Below the pieces are notes generated by a model. That model searched no databases. It worked only from the letters and a program-made list of their open reading frames with translations, and was not told the origin of the DNA. Positions 52,506 through 60,360 of a DNA stretch of 64,000 nucleotides are shown piece by piece. The number at the start of each line of letters is the position of its first letter. Position 1 is the stretch's first letter. This stretch comes from VRUE01 sp963702705. Its GTDB lineage: Bacteria > Actinomycetota > Thermoleophilia > Solirubrobacterales > 70-9. Position numbers and translations under genes: made by a program. The DNA lies in contig CAVPDR010000002.1 of assembly GCA_963702705.1 (NCBI GenBank), positions 930,001 through 994,000 on the forward strand, given 5' to 3'.

Positions 52506-53783
52506 GTGATGTGTCGCGACATCGGAGACAGATGTCGCGGGACATCGTAGACACCTCAGCTCCCTCCAATCGGCTGGTAGTCCCGACTCGGATCGAGGGT
52601 CAGGCGGCGGATCAGCTCACCCGTCTCGGGATCGAGGATCCGGATGTCTCGGTCGGCGATGAGGAGCTTGACCGGCTTTCCTTTGTGGGCCCTGCCCAGG
52701 CCGATGTGGTGGAGCTTTGAGTCGTGGCGCAGGGTGACCGTTCCGGCCGTGTCGACCTTGTCGTGGCGAATGCGGAAGTGAGTCTCGGGCTCAGGCCCCT
52801 CGACCGGCCGGGCTTTGATCCGGGCGCTGTAGGCCTGCAGTGGCGTGCGCCCTCCTAAGGCCCGGTGGGGCCTGATCGTGTTGTAGTAGTGCACGAAGGC
52901 ATCGAGCTGCCCTTGCAGATCGGCAAGCGTCTCGGCTGGGGCCTGCCTTGCCAGGTAGCGCTTCAGCGTCTGGTGCAGGCGCTCGACCTTGCCGCAGGTC
53001 TGGGGGTGGTAGGGCCGCGAGTTCTTGGCGGTGATCCCCAGGCGCTCCATCTCGACTTGCAAGAGCACCTTGCCCCCGCGCGGAGTGGCGGTGAAGACGG
53101 CGCCGTTGTCGCAAAGCAAGGACGCTGGTGCCCCGTGAAGGTCAATCGCAAAGCGAAAGACGTCGACCACGTCGGCGGCCTTGGTGGTGGGGAAGGCACG
53201 GGAGGCCAAAAACAAGCGCGAGTGGTCGTCGATCATGTTGAGGATCTCCATGTCGCGTCCATCTGCCAGCCGCCAGTGGGTGATGTCGGCCTGCCACATC
53301 TCATTGGGCAGCTCGGCTTCAAAGCGGATAAGCGAGCAGCGCGGGCGCTTTTGGGGCTGGAGGACCACCAGGCCCTCGCGGCGCAAGATCCGCCAGATCG
53401 TCGAGACCGAGGGAACGCGCTCGGTCTCCTTGCGGGCGAGGTGGTGGGCGATCGTCTGCGCGCCGCAGTCGTGTCCCTGCGAGAGCAGCTGCTCTCGCAG
53501 GGACACGACTTCCCGCACTAACTCCTCGGGCGTCGCGTTGGGACTCCTCCGCGGTGCCCTGGAGCGTGGCTCCAGGGCCTCATAGCCGCCTTCTCGATAC
53601 CGAGCTAAGAGCTTGTAGATCCAACTGCGATGAACGCCGTGGGCCTTCGCCAGCTCCGAGACCGAGCGGCCCTCCAACAGATGCGCCTCGACCAGGTACC
53701 GCGCCTTTGCCACAGGAGATCTCCCTTCGTTGGGTGTCTCCTATGTCTCGACACAGGTGTCGCCTATCTACTGAAACCGGACA
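52506..53783 (-). mobile_element. IS481-family element, copy 2, at the 3' end of tRNA-Ser(GGA)
   Basis: The same 1278-bp element as copy 1, inverted. It is flanked by the 16-bp direct repeat CCACCCTCTCCGCTTT (52490-52505 and 53784-53799). This repeat is the tail of the GGA-type tRNA-Ser (CCCTCTCC), not of the CGA type (CCCCCTCC). The repeat is therefore target-derived at each site, and the element picks tRNA-Ser 3' ends. Confidence 0.85.
52556..53713 (-). CDS. IS481-family transposase, copy 2
   Basis: 385 residues, identical to the 49033-50190 product, with the DDE triad in MWQADITHW, LLCDNGAVF and GKVERLHQTL. Intact. The perfect 42-base palindrome recurs at 53468-53509. Identity between the copies indicates recent transposition. 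Confidence 0.93.
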   Translation of the reverse strand: MAKARYLVEAHLLEGRSVSELAKAHGVHRSWIYKLLARYREGGYEALEPRSRAPRRSPNATPEELVREVVSLREQLLSQGHDCGAQTIAHHLARKETERVPSVSTIWRILRREGLVVLQPQKRPRCSLIRFEAELPNEMWQADITHWRLADGRDMEILNMIDDHSRLFLASRAFPTTKAADVVDVFRFAIDLHGAPASLLCDNGAVFTATPRGGKVLLQVEMERLGITAKNSRPYHPQTCGKVERLHQTLKRYLARQAPAETLADLQGQLDAFVHYYNTIRPHRALGGRTPLQAYSARIKARPVEGPEPETHFRIRHDKVDTAGTVTLRHDSKLHHIGLGRAHKGKPVKLLIADRDIRILDPETGELIRRLTLDPSRDYQPIGGS

Positions 53784-53799
53784 CCACCCTCTCCGCTTT
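53784..53799. repeat. Direct repeat (target duplication) right of IS481 copy 2
   Basis: CCACCCTCTCCGCTTT, identical to 52490-52505, the tail of tRNA-Ser(GGA) plus TTT. Ordinary chromosomal sequence (the PIN gene end) follows directly. Confidence 0.8.
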
Positions 53800-54180
53800 T
53801 CACGAGGCTCCGAGCCCGAGGGCTCGGGCCGCCTCGACCAGATTCTTGTCGAAGCTGGCAACCGACCCCTCGTGATCCTGAGCCGCCAGCAGCACGCAGC
53901 AGTCGGGCAACTTGCATCCCGTAGCGGCACGAAGCTGCGCCAGCCGCGCCGGGGCGCCGGGGCGAAACGACAGCTCCGCAATCCCGATCCGCTCGAGTGC
54001 TTCGCGGGCGTCGTCCAAGCGTCCCGCCCGGGCGGGTGCAACCAGCGTCTCGGCAATGCTGATCGAACTCGCCCCCAGCGGAGAGGTGCCGCTCGCTTCG
54101 AGCAGCTCCCGGGCGCTCGCGTGGTGGAGGTCGTTGCCGTCCAGATGCCCGATCAGGACGCTCGCGTCGAGGACAATCAC
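53800..54180 (-). CDS. PIN-domain ribonuclease, VapC-type toxin
   Basis: The product has 126 residues. The four acidic positions are in place: MIVLDASVLIGHLDGND (D), SISIAETLVAPARAG (E), KLPDCCVLLAAQDH (D) and GSVASFDKNL (D). VapC-type toxins cleave RNA, often tRNA. The gene overlaps the upstream antitoxin gene by four bases (54177-54180). Its end abuts the IS481 copy 2 target repeat, but the frame appears complete. Confidence 0.88.
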   Translation of the reverse strand: MIVLDASVLIGHLDGNDLHHASARELLEASGTSPLGASSISIAETLVAPARAGRLDDAREALERIGIAELSFRPGAPARLAQLRAATGCKLPDCCVLLAAQDHEGSVASFDKNLVEAARALGLGAS

Positions 54181-54431
54181 GCCGGCCAGTCCTCGCGCAG
54201 GCGCTCCAGCTCGCCGGGCTCGTAGACGTCGCTAAGCGTTCCCGCGGTCTCGGCGATCGCGGTGCGCCGTCTCGCGGCGGCGGCGGCGATGGCCTCGCCG
54301 CCCTCCATTGCGAGCCGCAGGAGCAGCGCCTTGCGATCGGTCACCTCGGGCCAGCGTCGTTGCGCAGCATCGAGCAGTTCGCTCAACTCGCCTGTGTCGG
54401 TGACGGTGTAGCGCGGCTTGCTGGTGGGCAT
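54177..54431 (-). CDS. VapB-like antitoxin
   Basis: The product is 84 residues from the ATG at 54431. SKPRYTVTDTGELSELLDAAQRRWPEVTDRKALLLRLAMEGGEAIA looks like a short ribbon-helix-helix-type DNA-binding part. A charged tail (LSDVYEPGELERLREDWPA) would wrap the toxin. It is translationally coupled to the PIN gene. A longer in-frame start at 54497 is less likely. Confidence 0.72.
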   Translation of the reverse strand: MPTSKPRYTVTDTGELSELLDAAQRRWPEVTDRKALLLRLAMEGGEAIAAAAARRRTAIAETAGTLSDVYEPGELERLREDWPA

Positions 54432-54548
54432 GAGAGCGAGTGTAGCACCTGGAAGACAGGGTGCAGCACCCTTTGGAAGAGCAGCGGTCAGGGGCATTTG
54501 CTTCTCAAGGGAACAACCGGTCGAATTCTCCCCCCTGCATTCGAGAAA

Positions 54549-55016
54549 TCAGCGGCGGGCGGCGAAGAAGCCTCGAAGCAGCGCCGCACACTCGGCTTCG
54601 AGCACGCCGCCGGTAACAGCCGGCCGGTGGTTCAGGGCGGGCTCGGCGAGGACATCGAGGACGCTGCCGGCGGCACCGGCCTTGGGGTCGGGAGCACCGT
54701 AGACGACGGTCGGGATGCGGGCGAGAACGATGGCGCCGGCGCACATCGCGCAGGGCTCGAGCGTGACGTAGAGCGTGGTGCCCGGCAGGCGCCAGCCGCC
54801 GAGCGCCTCGGCGGCGGCCCGGATCGCGAGGATCTCGGCGTGTGCGGTGGGGTCGCCACGCAACTCGCGCTCGTTGCCGGCGGCGGCGAGCGGCTCGCCA
54901 TCACGAGCGATCACCGCACCGATCGGCACGTCACCATGGCGCTCGGCCGCACGTGCCCGCTCGATCGCCAGCGCCATCATCCGCTCGTCGGCCGCCGTGG
55001 ACTCGTCGCCTCGCAT
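54549..55016 (-). CDS. tadA: tRNA adenosine(34) deaminase TadA
   Basis: The product is 155 residues from the ATG at 55016; an upstream in-frame start at 55037 would run through the palindrome at 55017-55032. The zinc deaminase motifs are PTAHAEILAIRAAAEALGGWRL (HAE) and TLYVTLEPCAMCAGAIVLARIPTVVYG (PCxxC). TadA converts the wobble adenosine of tRNA-Arg(ACG) to inosine and is normally essential. It is divergent from the subtilase gene. Confidence 0.93.
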   Translation of the reverse strand: MRGDESTAADERMMALAIERARAAERHGDVPIGAVIARDGEPLAAAGNERELRGDPTAHAEILAIRAAAEALGGWRLPGTTLYVTLEPCAMCAGAIVLARIPTVVYGAPDPKAGAAGSVLDVLAEPALNHRPAVTGGVLEAECAALLRGFFAARR

Positions 55017-55032
55017 ACATACGGGAGTATGT
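55017..55032. promoter_or_regulatory. Palindrome ACATAC-GGGA-GTATGT between tadA and the subtilase gene
   Basis: Perfect six-base arms lie immediately before the preferred tadA start and about 80 bases before the subtilase start. It could be an operator for the divergent pair; no regulator is encoded alongside. Confidence 0.4.
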
Positions 55033-55109
55033 GTCACTACAACTTCGCCGGTGGGCTGGTGTTAGGGGATAGCTCGCCGATTGCAGGGATTTGCGTGCGC
55101 AGAACCCAG

Positions 55110-56456
55110 ATGAACCGATGCCTTCCGACCGTCGCCGCGACACTGATCGCCGCTGCCTGCCTGAGCCCAGTCGGCGCCGACGCGGCAGCCGGCGTCGGAG
55201 CGGCGCACGGCTTTGTCGCTCACCAGCTCCTGGTCAGGTTCGCCGGCGCGCAGGCGGCGCGCACGGTCGAGTTGCCGCCGCGGGTCGGCGTGCGCGCAGC
55301 CGCGGCGGCGCTTCGCGATAGCCCGGCGGTCGCCTACGCCGCCCCGAACTACGTTGCCACTGCCTCGGAGTCGGCCGAGGAACCGGTGGCGACGATCCCC
55401 AACGATCCAGGACCGGTCAGCGGGCCTCCCGGCCCACCGGGAGGCTGGGTGCTGAAGCAGTGGAACTTCCTTCCCTGGGAAGGAACGCCGACGCCCTTGC
55501 TGCCGCTTTCGCCCGGGGGCATCGACGCCGTCGGCGCCTGGAAGAACCTCGAAGAAGCCGGGCGCCCCGGGGCGGAAGGGATCACGGTTGCCGTGCTCGA
55601 CACCGGGATCGCCTACCGCGCAAAGGGAGCGAACTTTCGCCGCAGCCCCGATTTCAGCGCCGGGCAGTTCGTCCCCGGCTATGACTTCGTCGACGACGAT
55701 CGGCTGCCACTGGACGAAAACGGCCACGGCACCCACGTCGCCGGCACGATCGCCGAGAAGACCAACAACGGCATCGGCCTGACCGGGCTCGCCTTCCGGG
55801 CGAAGCTGATGCCGGTGCGGGTGCTCGACAAGCACGGACGCGGGCGCGCCGATGACATCGCAAAGGGAATCCGCTTTGCCGTCGCCAACGGCGCCAACGT
55901 GATCAACATGAGCTTCAACTTCGAATGCGACCGGGAAGTGCCGGGGGTCGACGAAGCGCTGCGACAGGCTTACCGCCGCGGCGTGATCGCGGTCGCCTCG
56001 ATTGGAAATCTCGGTTCGGAGAGCTGCGTCGCACCGCCGGCGACGGGCCCACACGTGATCGGAGTGGGCGGCAGCACCGAGGCCGGCTGCCTCGGCAACT
56101 ACTCGCTCTCGGGCGCGGGGGTCGATGTAATCGCGCCGGGGGGCGGCTTCCCGGTTGGTAGCTGCCCCTCCGTCCTGTCCGACCCGATCTACCAGGTGAC
56201 GCTGAAGGAAGGCAGCGCCCGCCACTTCGCCGAGCCGAGCAACTACGTCGGCACCTCGATGGCGGCCGCCCACGTCTCCGGCCTCGCCGCGATGATCCTC
56301 GCCAGCGGCACGATCGATCCAAAGGCAAAGAAGAAGGGAAAGGTCGCGGCGGTGACCCAGCGCCTGCGCCAAACCGCCCGCGACCTCGGCCTGCCAGCGA
56401 CCCGCCAAGGCGCCGGCCTCATCGACGCCGCAAGAGCTACGGAACGGTCGCCCTAG
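55110..56456 (+). CDS. Secreted subtilisin-like serine protease (S8)
   Basis: The product is about 448 residues from the ATG at 55110, which is directly followed by a signal peptide (LPTVAATLIAAACLSPVGADAAA). A short inhibitor-like pro-region comes next (HQLLVRFAGAQA, ALRDSPAVAYAAPNYVA), then the catalytic domain. Asp is in ITVAVLDTGIAY, His in NGHGTHVAGTIAEK, the oxyanion Asn in VASIGNLGSES and Ser in NYVGTSMAAAHVSGLAAM. The triad is complete. A longer frame upstream overlaps tadA and is not real. It ends in a four-base convergent overlap with the universal stress gene. Confidence 0.92.
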   Translation: MNRCLPTVAATLIAAACLSPVGADAAAGVGAAHGFVAHQLLVRFAGAQAARTVELPPRVGVRAAAAALRDSPAVAYAAPNYVATASESAEEPVATIPNDPGPVSGPPGPPGGWVLKQWNFLPWEGTPTPLLPLSPGGIDAVGAWKNLEEAGRPGAEGITVAVLDTGIAYRAKGANFRRSPDFSAGQFVPGYDFVDDDRLPLDENGHGTHVAGTIAEKTNNGIGLTGLAFRAKLMPVRVLDKHGRGRADDIAKGIRFAVANGANVINMSFNFECDREVPGVDEALRQAYRRGVIAVASIGNLGSESCVAPPATGPHVIGVGGSTEAGCLGNYSLSGAGVDVIAPGGGFPVGSCPSVLSDPIYQVTLKEGSARHFAEPSNYVGTSMAAAHVSGLAAMILASGTIDPKAKKKGKVAAVTQRLRQTARDLGLPATRQGAGLIDAARATERSP

Positions 56457-56896
56457 GTCGTTCGGACGATGATCACGCTGCAAGGCGCGTGATGGGACAC
56501 GTTGTTAGGGACGCTGCCGAGGAGGAAGCGCCGCGCTCCGGTCATGCCCTTGTTGCCCACGACGATCAGGTCGGCCTTGGTCTCTTCGGCGACGTTGAGG
56601 ATCGCCTCGGCCGGTTCGCCCTGGACCGGGTGGGTCTGGACCTCGACCCCCTCCTTACGGGCGGCCGCGGCGGCCCCGTCGAGCACCAGATTGACGTCCT
56701 CCCGCGGCCCGATCTCGTACTGCACGTCGGCGGGAGCGGCCTGCTTCTCTTCCTCGACCCGGCGTTTTGGCAGCGGCTCGTAAGCGCTGACGATGCTGAG
56801 CTGGGCCCCGGCCAGCTTGGCCAGGTCGACGGCCTGGCGAACCGCCTCGGCGGCGGTATCGGACCCGTCGGTTCCAACCACGATGCGAGTGAACAC
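56453..56896 (-). CDS. Universal stress protein (UspA family), ATP-binding type
   Basis: The product has 147 residues. It has the N-terminal RIVVGTDGSDTAAEAVRQAVDLA and the C-terminal VVGNKGMTGARRFLLGSVPNNVSHHAPCSVIIVR. The latter fits G-2x-G-9x-G-S/N, the ATP-binding signature. It is a cytoplasmic stress-response protein whose exact signal cannot be told. Confidence 0.92.
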   Translation of the reverse strand: MFTRIVVGTDGSDTAAEAVRQAVDLAKLAGAQLSIVSAYEPLPKRRVEEEKQAAPADVQYEIGPREDVNLVLDGAAAAARKEGVEVQTHPVQGEPAEAILNVAEETKADLIVVGNKGMTGARRFLLGSVPNNVSHHAPCSVIIVRTT

Positions 56897-56935
56897 GCCG
56901 CCTCCTCGAGACTCGGTCGCTGAACGACGCTGATA

Positions 56936-57088
56936 CTAACGCCGCGGCTGGGCGTGAACGGGAAGGCCGCGAAAGCCGTCGCCGAGAATTTCTTCGGGCG
57001 TGGTGGCGAGGCGGTAGATCGCGATCGCCATCGAGGCGAGGAGGCAGGCGATCAGGATCACCATCCCCGCTTTCCAGATGCTGGGCAT
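56936..57088 (-). CDS. Small single-pass membrane protein
   Basis: The product has 50 residues: MPSIWKAGMVILIACLLASMAIAIYRLATTPEEILGDGFRG, then LPVHAQPRR. One clear helix is followed by a short tail. It has no family name; the coding look (hydrophobic run followed by a TPEEILGDG turn) and the free space between neighbours support it. The longer minus-strand frame covering it (to 57751) is a shadow of the metallo-hydrolase gene. Confidence 0.5.
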   Translation of the reverse strand: MPSIWKAGMVILIACLLASMAIAIYRLATTPEEILGDGFRGLPVHAQPRR

Positions 57089-57103
57089 TAGGCTGATCTC
57101 ATC

Positions 57104-57814
57104 ATGGAGAGGGTCGCCGACGGGGTCTGGCTGCTGCGGGGCGATACCCGCAAGTCGATGAACATCTACTTCCTCGAGGACGAGGGAGGGGTGGTGCAGT
57201 TCGACGCCGGCACCAAGGCGATGGTGAAGACGGCACAGGCAGCGGCGCAAGAGCTGGGCGGACTGAAGCGGATCGTGCTCGGCCACGCCCACGCCGATCA
57301 CCGCGGCACCGCGCCCTCGCTGGGGGCACCGGTCTTCTGCCATGCCGATGACGTCGCCGACGCTGAAAGCGACGCGGCGATCGCTCCATACATGGAAATC
57401 TCGGAGCTGCCGGTACCCGCCCGCTGGCTCTACCCACTGCTGCTGAAGCGTTGGGACGGGGGCGCGGTCCAGATCGCCGGCACCGTCGCCGAGGGCGACG
57501 ACGTGGCGGGTTTCCGCGTCATCCACTTTCCCGGCCACGCACCCGGTCTGATCGGCCTCTGGCGCGAGAGCGACAGGCTGGCGCTCGTCAGCGACGTCAT
57601 CTACCTGATCGACTCGACCAAGATGGGACGACGGCTGCCAACGGGCGAGGGCAGCGTCCCCCACCCAGCCTGGAACTGGGATCACGCCAAGGCAAAGGAG
57701 TCGATACGCAAGTTGGCGGCGCTGGAACCGGCGCTGGTCTGCACCGGGCACGACGAGCCGCTTCGCGGCGAGAACCTGCGGCCGGCGCTGGAACGGGCGG
57801 CGGAAAAGTATTGA
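57104..57814 (+). CDS. Metallo-beta-lactamase-fold hydrolase
   Basis: The product has 236 residues. The signature LGHAHADHRGTAPSLGAPVFCH (HxHxDH) is followed by FRVIHFPGHAPGLIGLW (third histidine), LALVSDVIYL (bridging Asp) and LVCTGHDEPLRGE (last His). This is a complete two-metal site of the glyoxalase II/lactonase-like group. The substrate is unknown. Confidence 0.87.
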   Translation: MERVADGVWLLRGDTRKSMNIYFLEDEGGVVQFDAGTKAMVKTAQAAAQELGGLKRIVLGHAHADHRGTAPSLGAPVFCHADDVADAESDAAIAPYMEISELPVPARWLYPLLLKRWDGGAVQIAGTVAEGDDVAGFRVIHFPGHAPGLIGLWRESDRLALVSDVIYLIDSTKMGRRLPTGEGSVPHPAWNWDHAKAKESIRKLAALEPALVCTGHDEPLRGENLRPALERAAEKY

Positions 57815-57860
57815 GCCGAGGCGGCGCTCTTCGTCGCCGCTGCCGTAGTTTCCGCCCCTG

Positions 57861-60269
57861 ATGATCGGGACTTATGCCTCGGCGGCGCTGATCTGCGCCG
57901 CCTCCGTGCTTGTGGGACGCGCGATCCTCGGCCTCGCCGGCGGGGACGGTTCGCGCACCTGGCTCGGCCCCGCGGTCGGCTTCGGCGCCGTGCTCACGGT
58001 CACCGGCTTCCTCGCCCGGGCGCCGGGCCATGCGACCGCCGCGACCCTCGGCCTGCTGGCGCTGGTCGCGGTGGCGGGGCTGCTGCTCTGGCGGCAGCCG
58101 CGCAGCAACGAGGACAGCGGCGCCCTGCTGCGCGAGGGCCTGCCCGTCGCGGTGATCGTCGCCCTGATCCTCTCGATCCCCTTCGCGGTGAGCGGCCGCT
58201 GGGGAATCATCGGCGTCGGCTTCAACAACGACCTCGGCCTGCACCTTGCCTGGGCCGAGTGGCTGCGCAGCGGCCTCGGCCCGGCGCCCGAAGCGGGCTA
58301 CCCGCTTGGGCCGCACGCGCTCGCGGCGGCGATCGCCGCGATGCCAGGAATCGGCCTCGGCCAGGCCTTCGTCGGCGAGATCTTCGCGATCGGCATCCTC
58401 ACCGCGCTGACGGCGATGGCGGCTCTCGACGATCTCGGCCCGGTTCGCCGGGCGATCGCCGCGATCCTGGTCGCGATTCCCTACCTCGGCGCCTCTTACT
58501 TTGCCCAGGGCGCCTTCAAGGAGACGGCCGAGGCGCTTTTCGTGCTCGCCTTCGCCCTCTATCTCCATGGCCTCGACCTGCGGCGGGGCGAGGGCGCGCA
58601 CGAGTGGGACGGAACCGGCCTGGCGGGGGCCCTGCCCGCGCTCGTGCCGCTGGCGCTGGTCGGCGGCATCTTCTTCTCCTACAGCTTCGCCGGGCTCGCC
58701 TGGCCGGTCGGGATCGTCGTGCTCTGGGCCGCGACGGTGCCGGCCATACGCCGCGCACTGCGGCCGCGCGCCTGGCTGAGCACCGCCCGACGGCCTGCCG
58801 TCGCAATCACGATCGTCGTCCTGGTGGCCTTCGCCCTGCTGACCGTGGTCGGCCCCTTCGCCTTCATCCACGGCTTCAACCGAGTGGCGGGCACCAACAC
58901 CTACGGGCCGGTCTCGCCGGTCGAGGCGCTCGGCGTCTGGCCGGCGTCGAGCTACCGCCTGAACGCTGCCGGCGGCGCCCAGCTGACCGGCCTGGCCACC
59001 GCGATCGCGGCGCTGGCGGTGCTCGCCGGTGCCGTCTGGTGGCTGCGCCGGCGCCAGTACGCCGTGCCGATCGCGCTCGCCGCCTGCACGGTCCTCTACA
59101 TCGCCGCGATTGCCGGCAGCGGCGAGTACTCGCAGGCCAAGGCGCTGATGATCGCCGCGCCACTGGCGATGCTGATCGCGATCCGCCCCCTCCTCTTCGA
59201 GTCGAGCCCCAAGAAAACCCGCCGACGGGACTCAAAGCGACCCATATCGTCGGTTTCAGTCCCGTCGGCGGGGAAGTTGCGGGTGGCCTGGGCCGTGCTG
59301 GCCGTCGCCTTCGTCGGGGGGGCCGTTTACTCGAGCCTGTTGGTGCTGCGCGATGCGCCGGTCGGGCCGCCGGGACATGGAGCCGAGCTGCGGGCCTTCC
59401 TGCCGATCCTGCGCGGGGAACCGGTGCTCTATGCCGGGCAGGATCGCTACGCGGCCTACGAGCTGCAGGGGGCGGACACCCACGTGCCGCTGGTCGAGTT
59501 CCCCGACGCCGACGTCTCCCCCAGCCCAGAAAAGCCGTTCGACACCGGCGACGCCTACAGCCCGATCGACTTCGACTCCTTCTCGCACGGCACGCTCGAA
59601 CGCTTCCCTTACGTGATCACCGGGCGAGCCGCCTGGAACAGCGAAGCGCCGCCCGGCTTCAAGCGGATCGCCGCCACCCCCTCCTACATCCTATGGAAGC
59701 GGACCGGACCGGTGCCCGAGGATCGCCACGTGCTGTTGGAGGGGACCGAACCGGCGGCGCGTTCAGACTGCGCCGCGCCCGAGATCCGCATCCTCACCGC
59801 GAACCCCGGTCGTGCCGGGCTCTTTCCAGGCGTGGTCTCCGGCGGCAAGGGACGCTGGAGCCCGACGGCCTCGCTGGAAACCGGCGACAGCGCCGGGCAG
59901 ACGATGAAGCTGCCGCCGGGGCGCTGGCTGCTCTCGCTGCAGTACTTCTCCCCCTTCGGCCTCACCCTCACCGCACCGGGACTGCGCGAGTCGCTGCCGG
60001 CCGCGCTGGACGGCCAGCGGCCCAACACGATCAGCCTCGCCAACGAGGGCCAGTTCTGGCCGGCCGGCGAGATCGACAGCGAGGGCAAGCCGATCCGCTT
60101 CACGATCGCCGCCGAAGAGGCGGGCGCGCTGCAGAACCTCGCCGGCTACACCGGCAAGGCCAGCCTCGGCGAGCTGGTCGCAGTCGAGGCCAGGCCACAC
60201 CGAACCGTGCCGCTAGGCAAGGCCTGCGGCGGTTGGATCGACTGGTACGAATCTGCTGAAGCGCCCTAA
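57861..60269 (+). CDS. Large polytopic membrane protein, possibly GT-C glycosyltransferase-like
   Basis: The product has 802 residues. About 12 membrane helices in the first ~490 residues include a conserved-looking loop after helix 4 (IIGVGFNNDLGLHLAWAEWLRSG) and GASYFAQGAFKETAEALFVLAFALYLHG. An extracytoplasmic alpha/beta part of about 300 residues follows (PFDTGDAYSPIDFDSFSHGTLERFPYVITGRAAW, ending KACGGWIDWYESAEAP). The topology and an acidic first loop are reminiscent of GT-C enzymes of the arabinosyl/mannosyl type. No exact family motif is recognised, so a cell-envelope sugar transferase is only a suggestion. Confidence 0.6.
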   Translation: MIGTYASAALICAASVLVGRAILGLAGGDGSRTWLGPAVGFGAVLTVTGFLARAPGHATAATLGLLALVAVAGLLLWRQPRSNEDSGALLREGLPVAVIVALILSIPFAVSGRWGIIGVGFNNDLGLHLAWAEWLRSGLGPAPEAGYPLGPHALAAAIAAMPGIGLGQAFVGEIFAIGILTALTAMAALDDLGPVRRAIAAILVAIPYLGASYFAQGAFKETAEALFVLAFALYLHGLDLRRGEGAHEWDGTGLAGALPALVPLALVGGIFFSYSFAGLAWPVGIVVLWAATVPAIRRALRPRAWLSTARRPAVAITIVVLVAFALLTVVGPFAFIHGFNRVAGTNTYGPVSPVEALGVWPASSYRLNAAGGAQLTGLATAIAALAVLAGAVWWLRRRQYAVPIALAACTVLYIAAIAGSGEYSQAKALMIAAPLAMLIAIRPLLFESSPKKTRRRDSKRPISSVSVPSAGKLRVAWAVLAVAFVGGAVYSSLLVLRDAPVGPPGHGAELRAFLPILRGEPVLYAGQDRYAAYELQGADTHVPLVEFPDADVSPSPEKPFDTGDAYSPIDFDSFSHGTLERFPYVITGRAAWNSEAPPGFKRIAATPSYILWKRTGPVPEDRHVLLEGTEPAARSDCAAPEIRILTANPGRAGLFPGVVSGGKGRWSPTASLETGDSAGQTMKLPPGRWLLSLQYFSPFGLTLTAPGLRESLPAALDGQRPNTISLANEGQFWPAGEIDSEGKPIRFTIAAEEAGALQNLAGYTGKASLGELVAVEARPHRTVPLGKACGGWIDWYESAEAP

Positions 60270-60288
60270 GGTGAACTGACTCCAAGTT

Positions 60289-60307
60289 CCCCCGACACCT
60301 TCGGGGG
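60289..60307. terminator. Hairpin CCCCCGA-N5-TCGGGGG after the membrane protein gene
   Basis: A seven-pair GC-rich stem starting 20 bases after the stop of the membrane protein gene. No U-run follows, as is common in high-GC actinobacteria. A transcription end is likely. Confidence 0.5.
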
Positions 60308-60330
60308 ATCCATAGCCCTTCGAAGCGAGA

Positions 60331-60360
60331 CAGCCCCCGACCCAGCTGGGTCGGGGGCTG
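60331..60360. terminator. Perfect 30-bp palindrome beside the IS left end
   Basis: Fifteen-base perfect arms (CAGCCCCCGACCCAG and its complement) with no loop. It may be a second, bidirectional terminator. The IS at about 60359 starts within its last bases, so the insertion may have chosen this structure, as some elements do. Confidence 0.5.

Noticed and set aside
56936..57751. Minus-strand frame of 271 residues across the metallo-hydrolase gene
   Set aside because: Only its last 50 codons (56936-57088) lie outside the hydrolase gene and look coding. The rest is antisense to the HxHxDH gene.
58259..60259. Plus-strand open frame of 666 residues
   Set aside because: It is another frame within the large membrane-protein gene. 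Arg/Ala/Gly-only composition shows it is a high-GC shadow.
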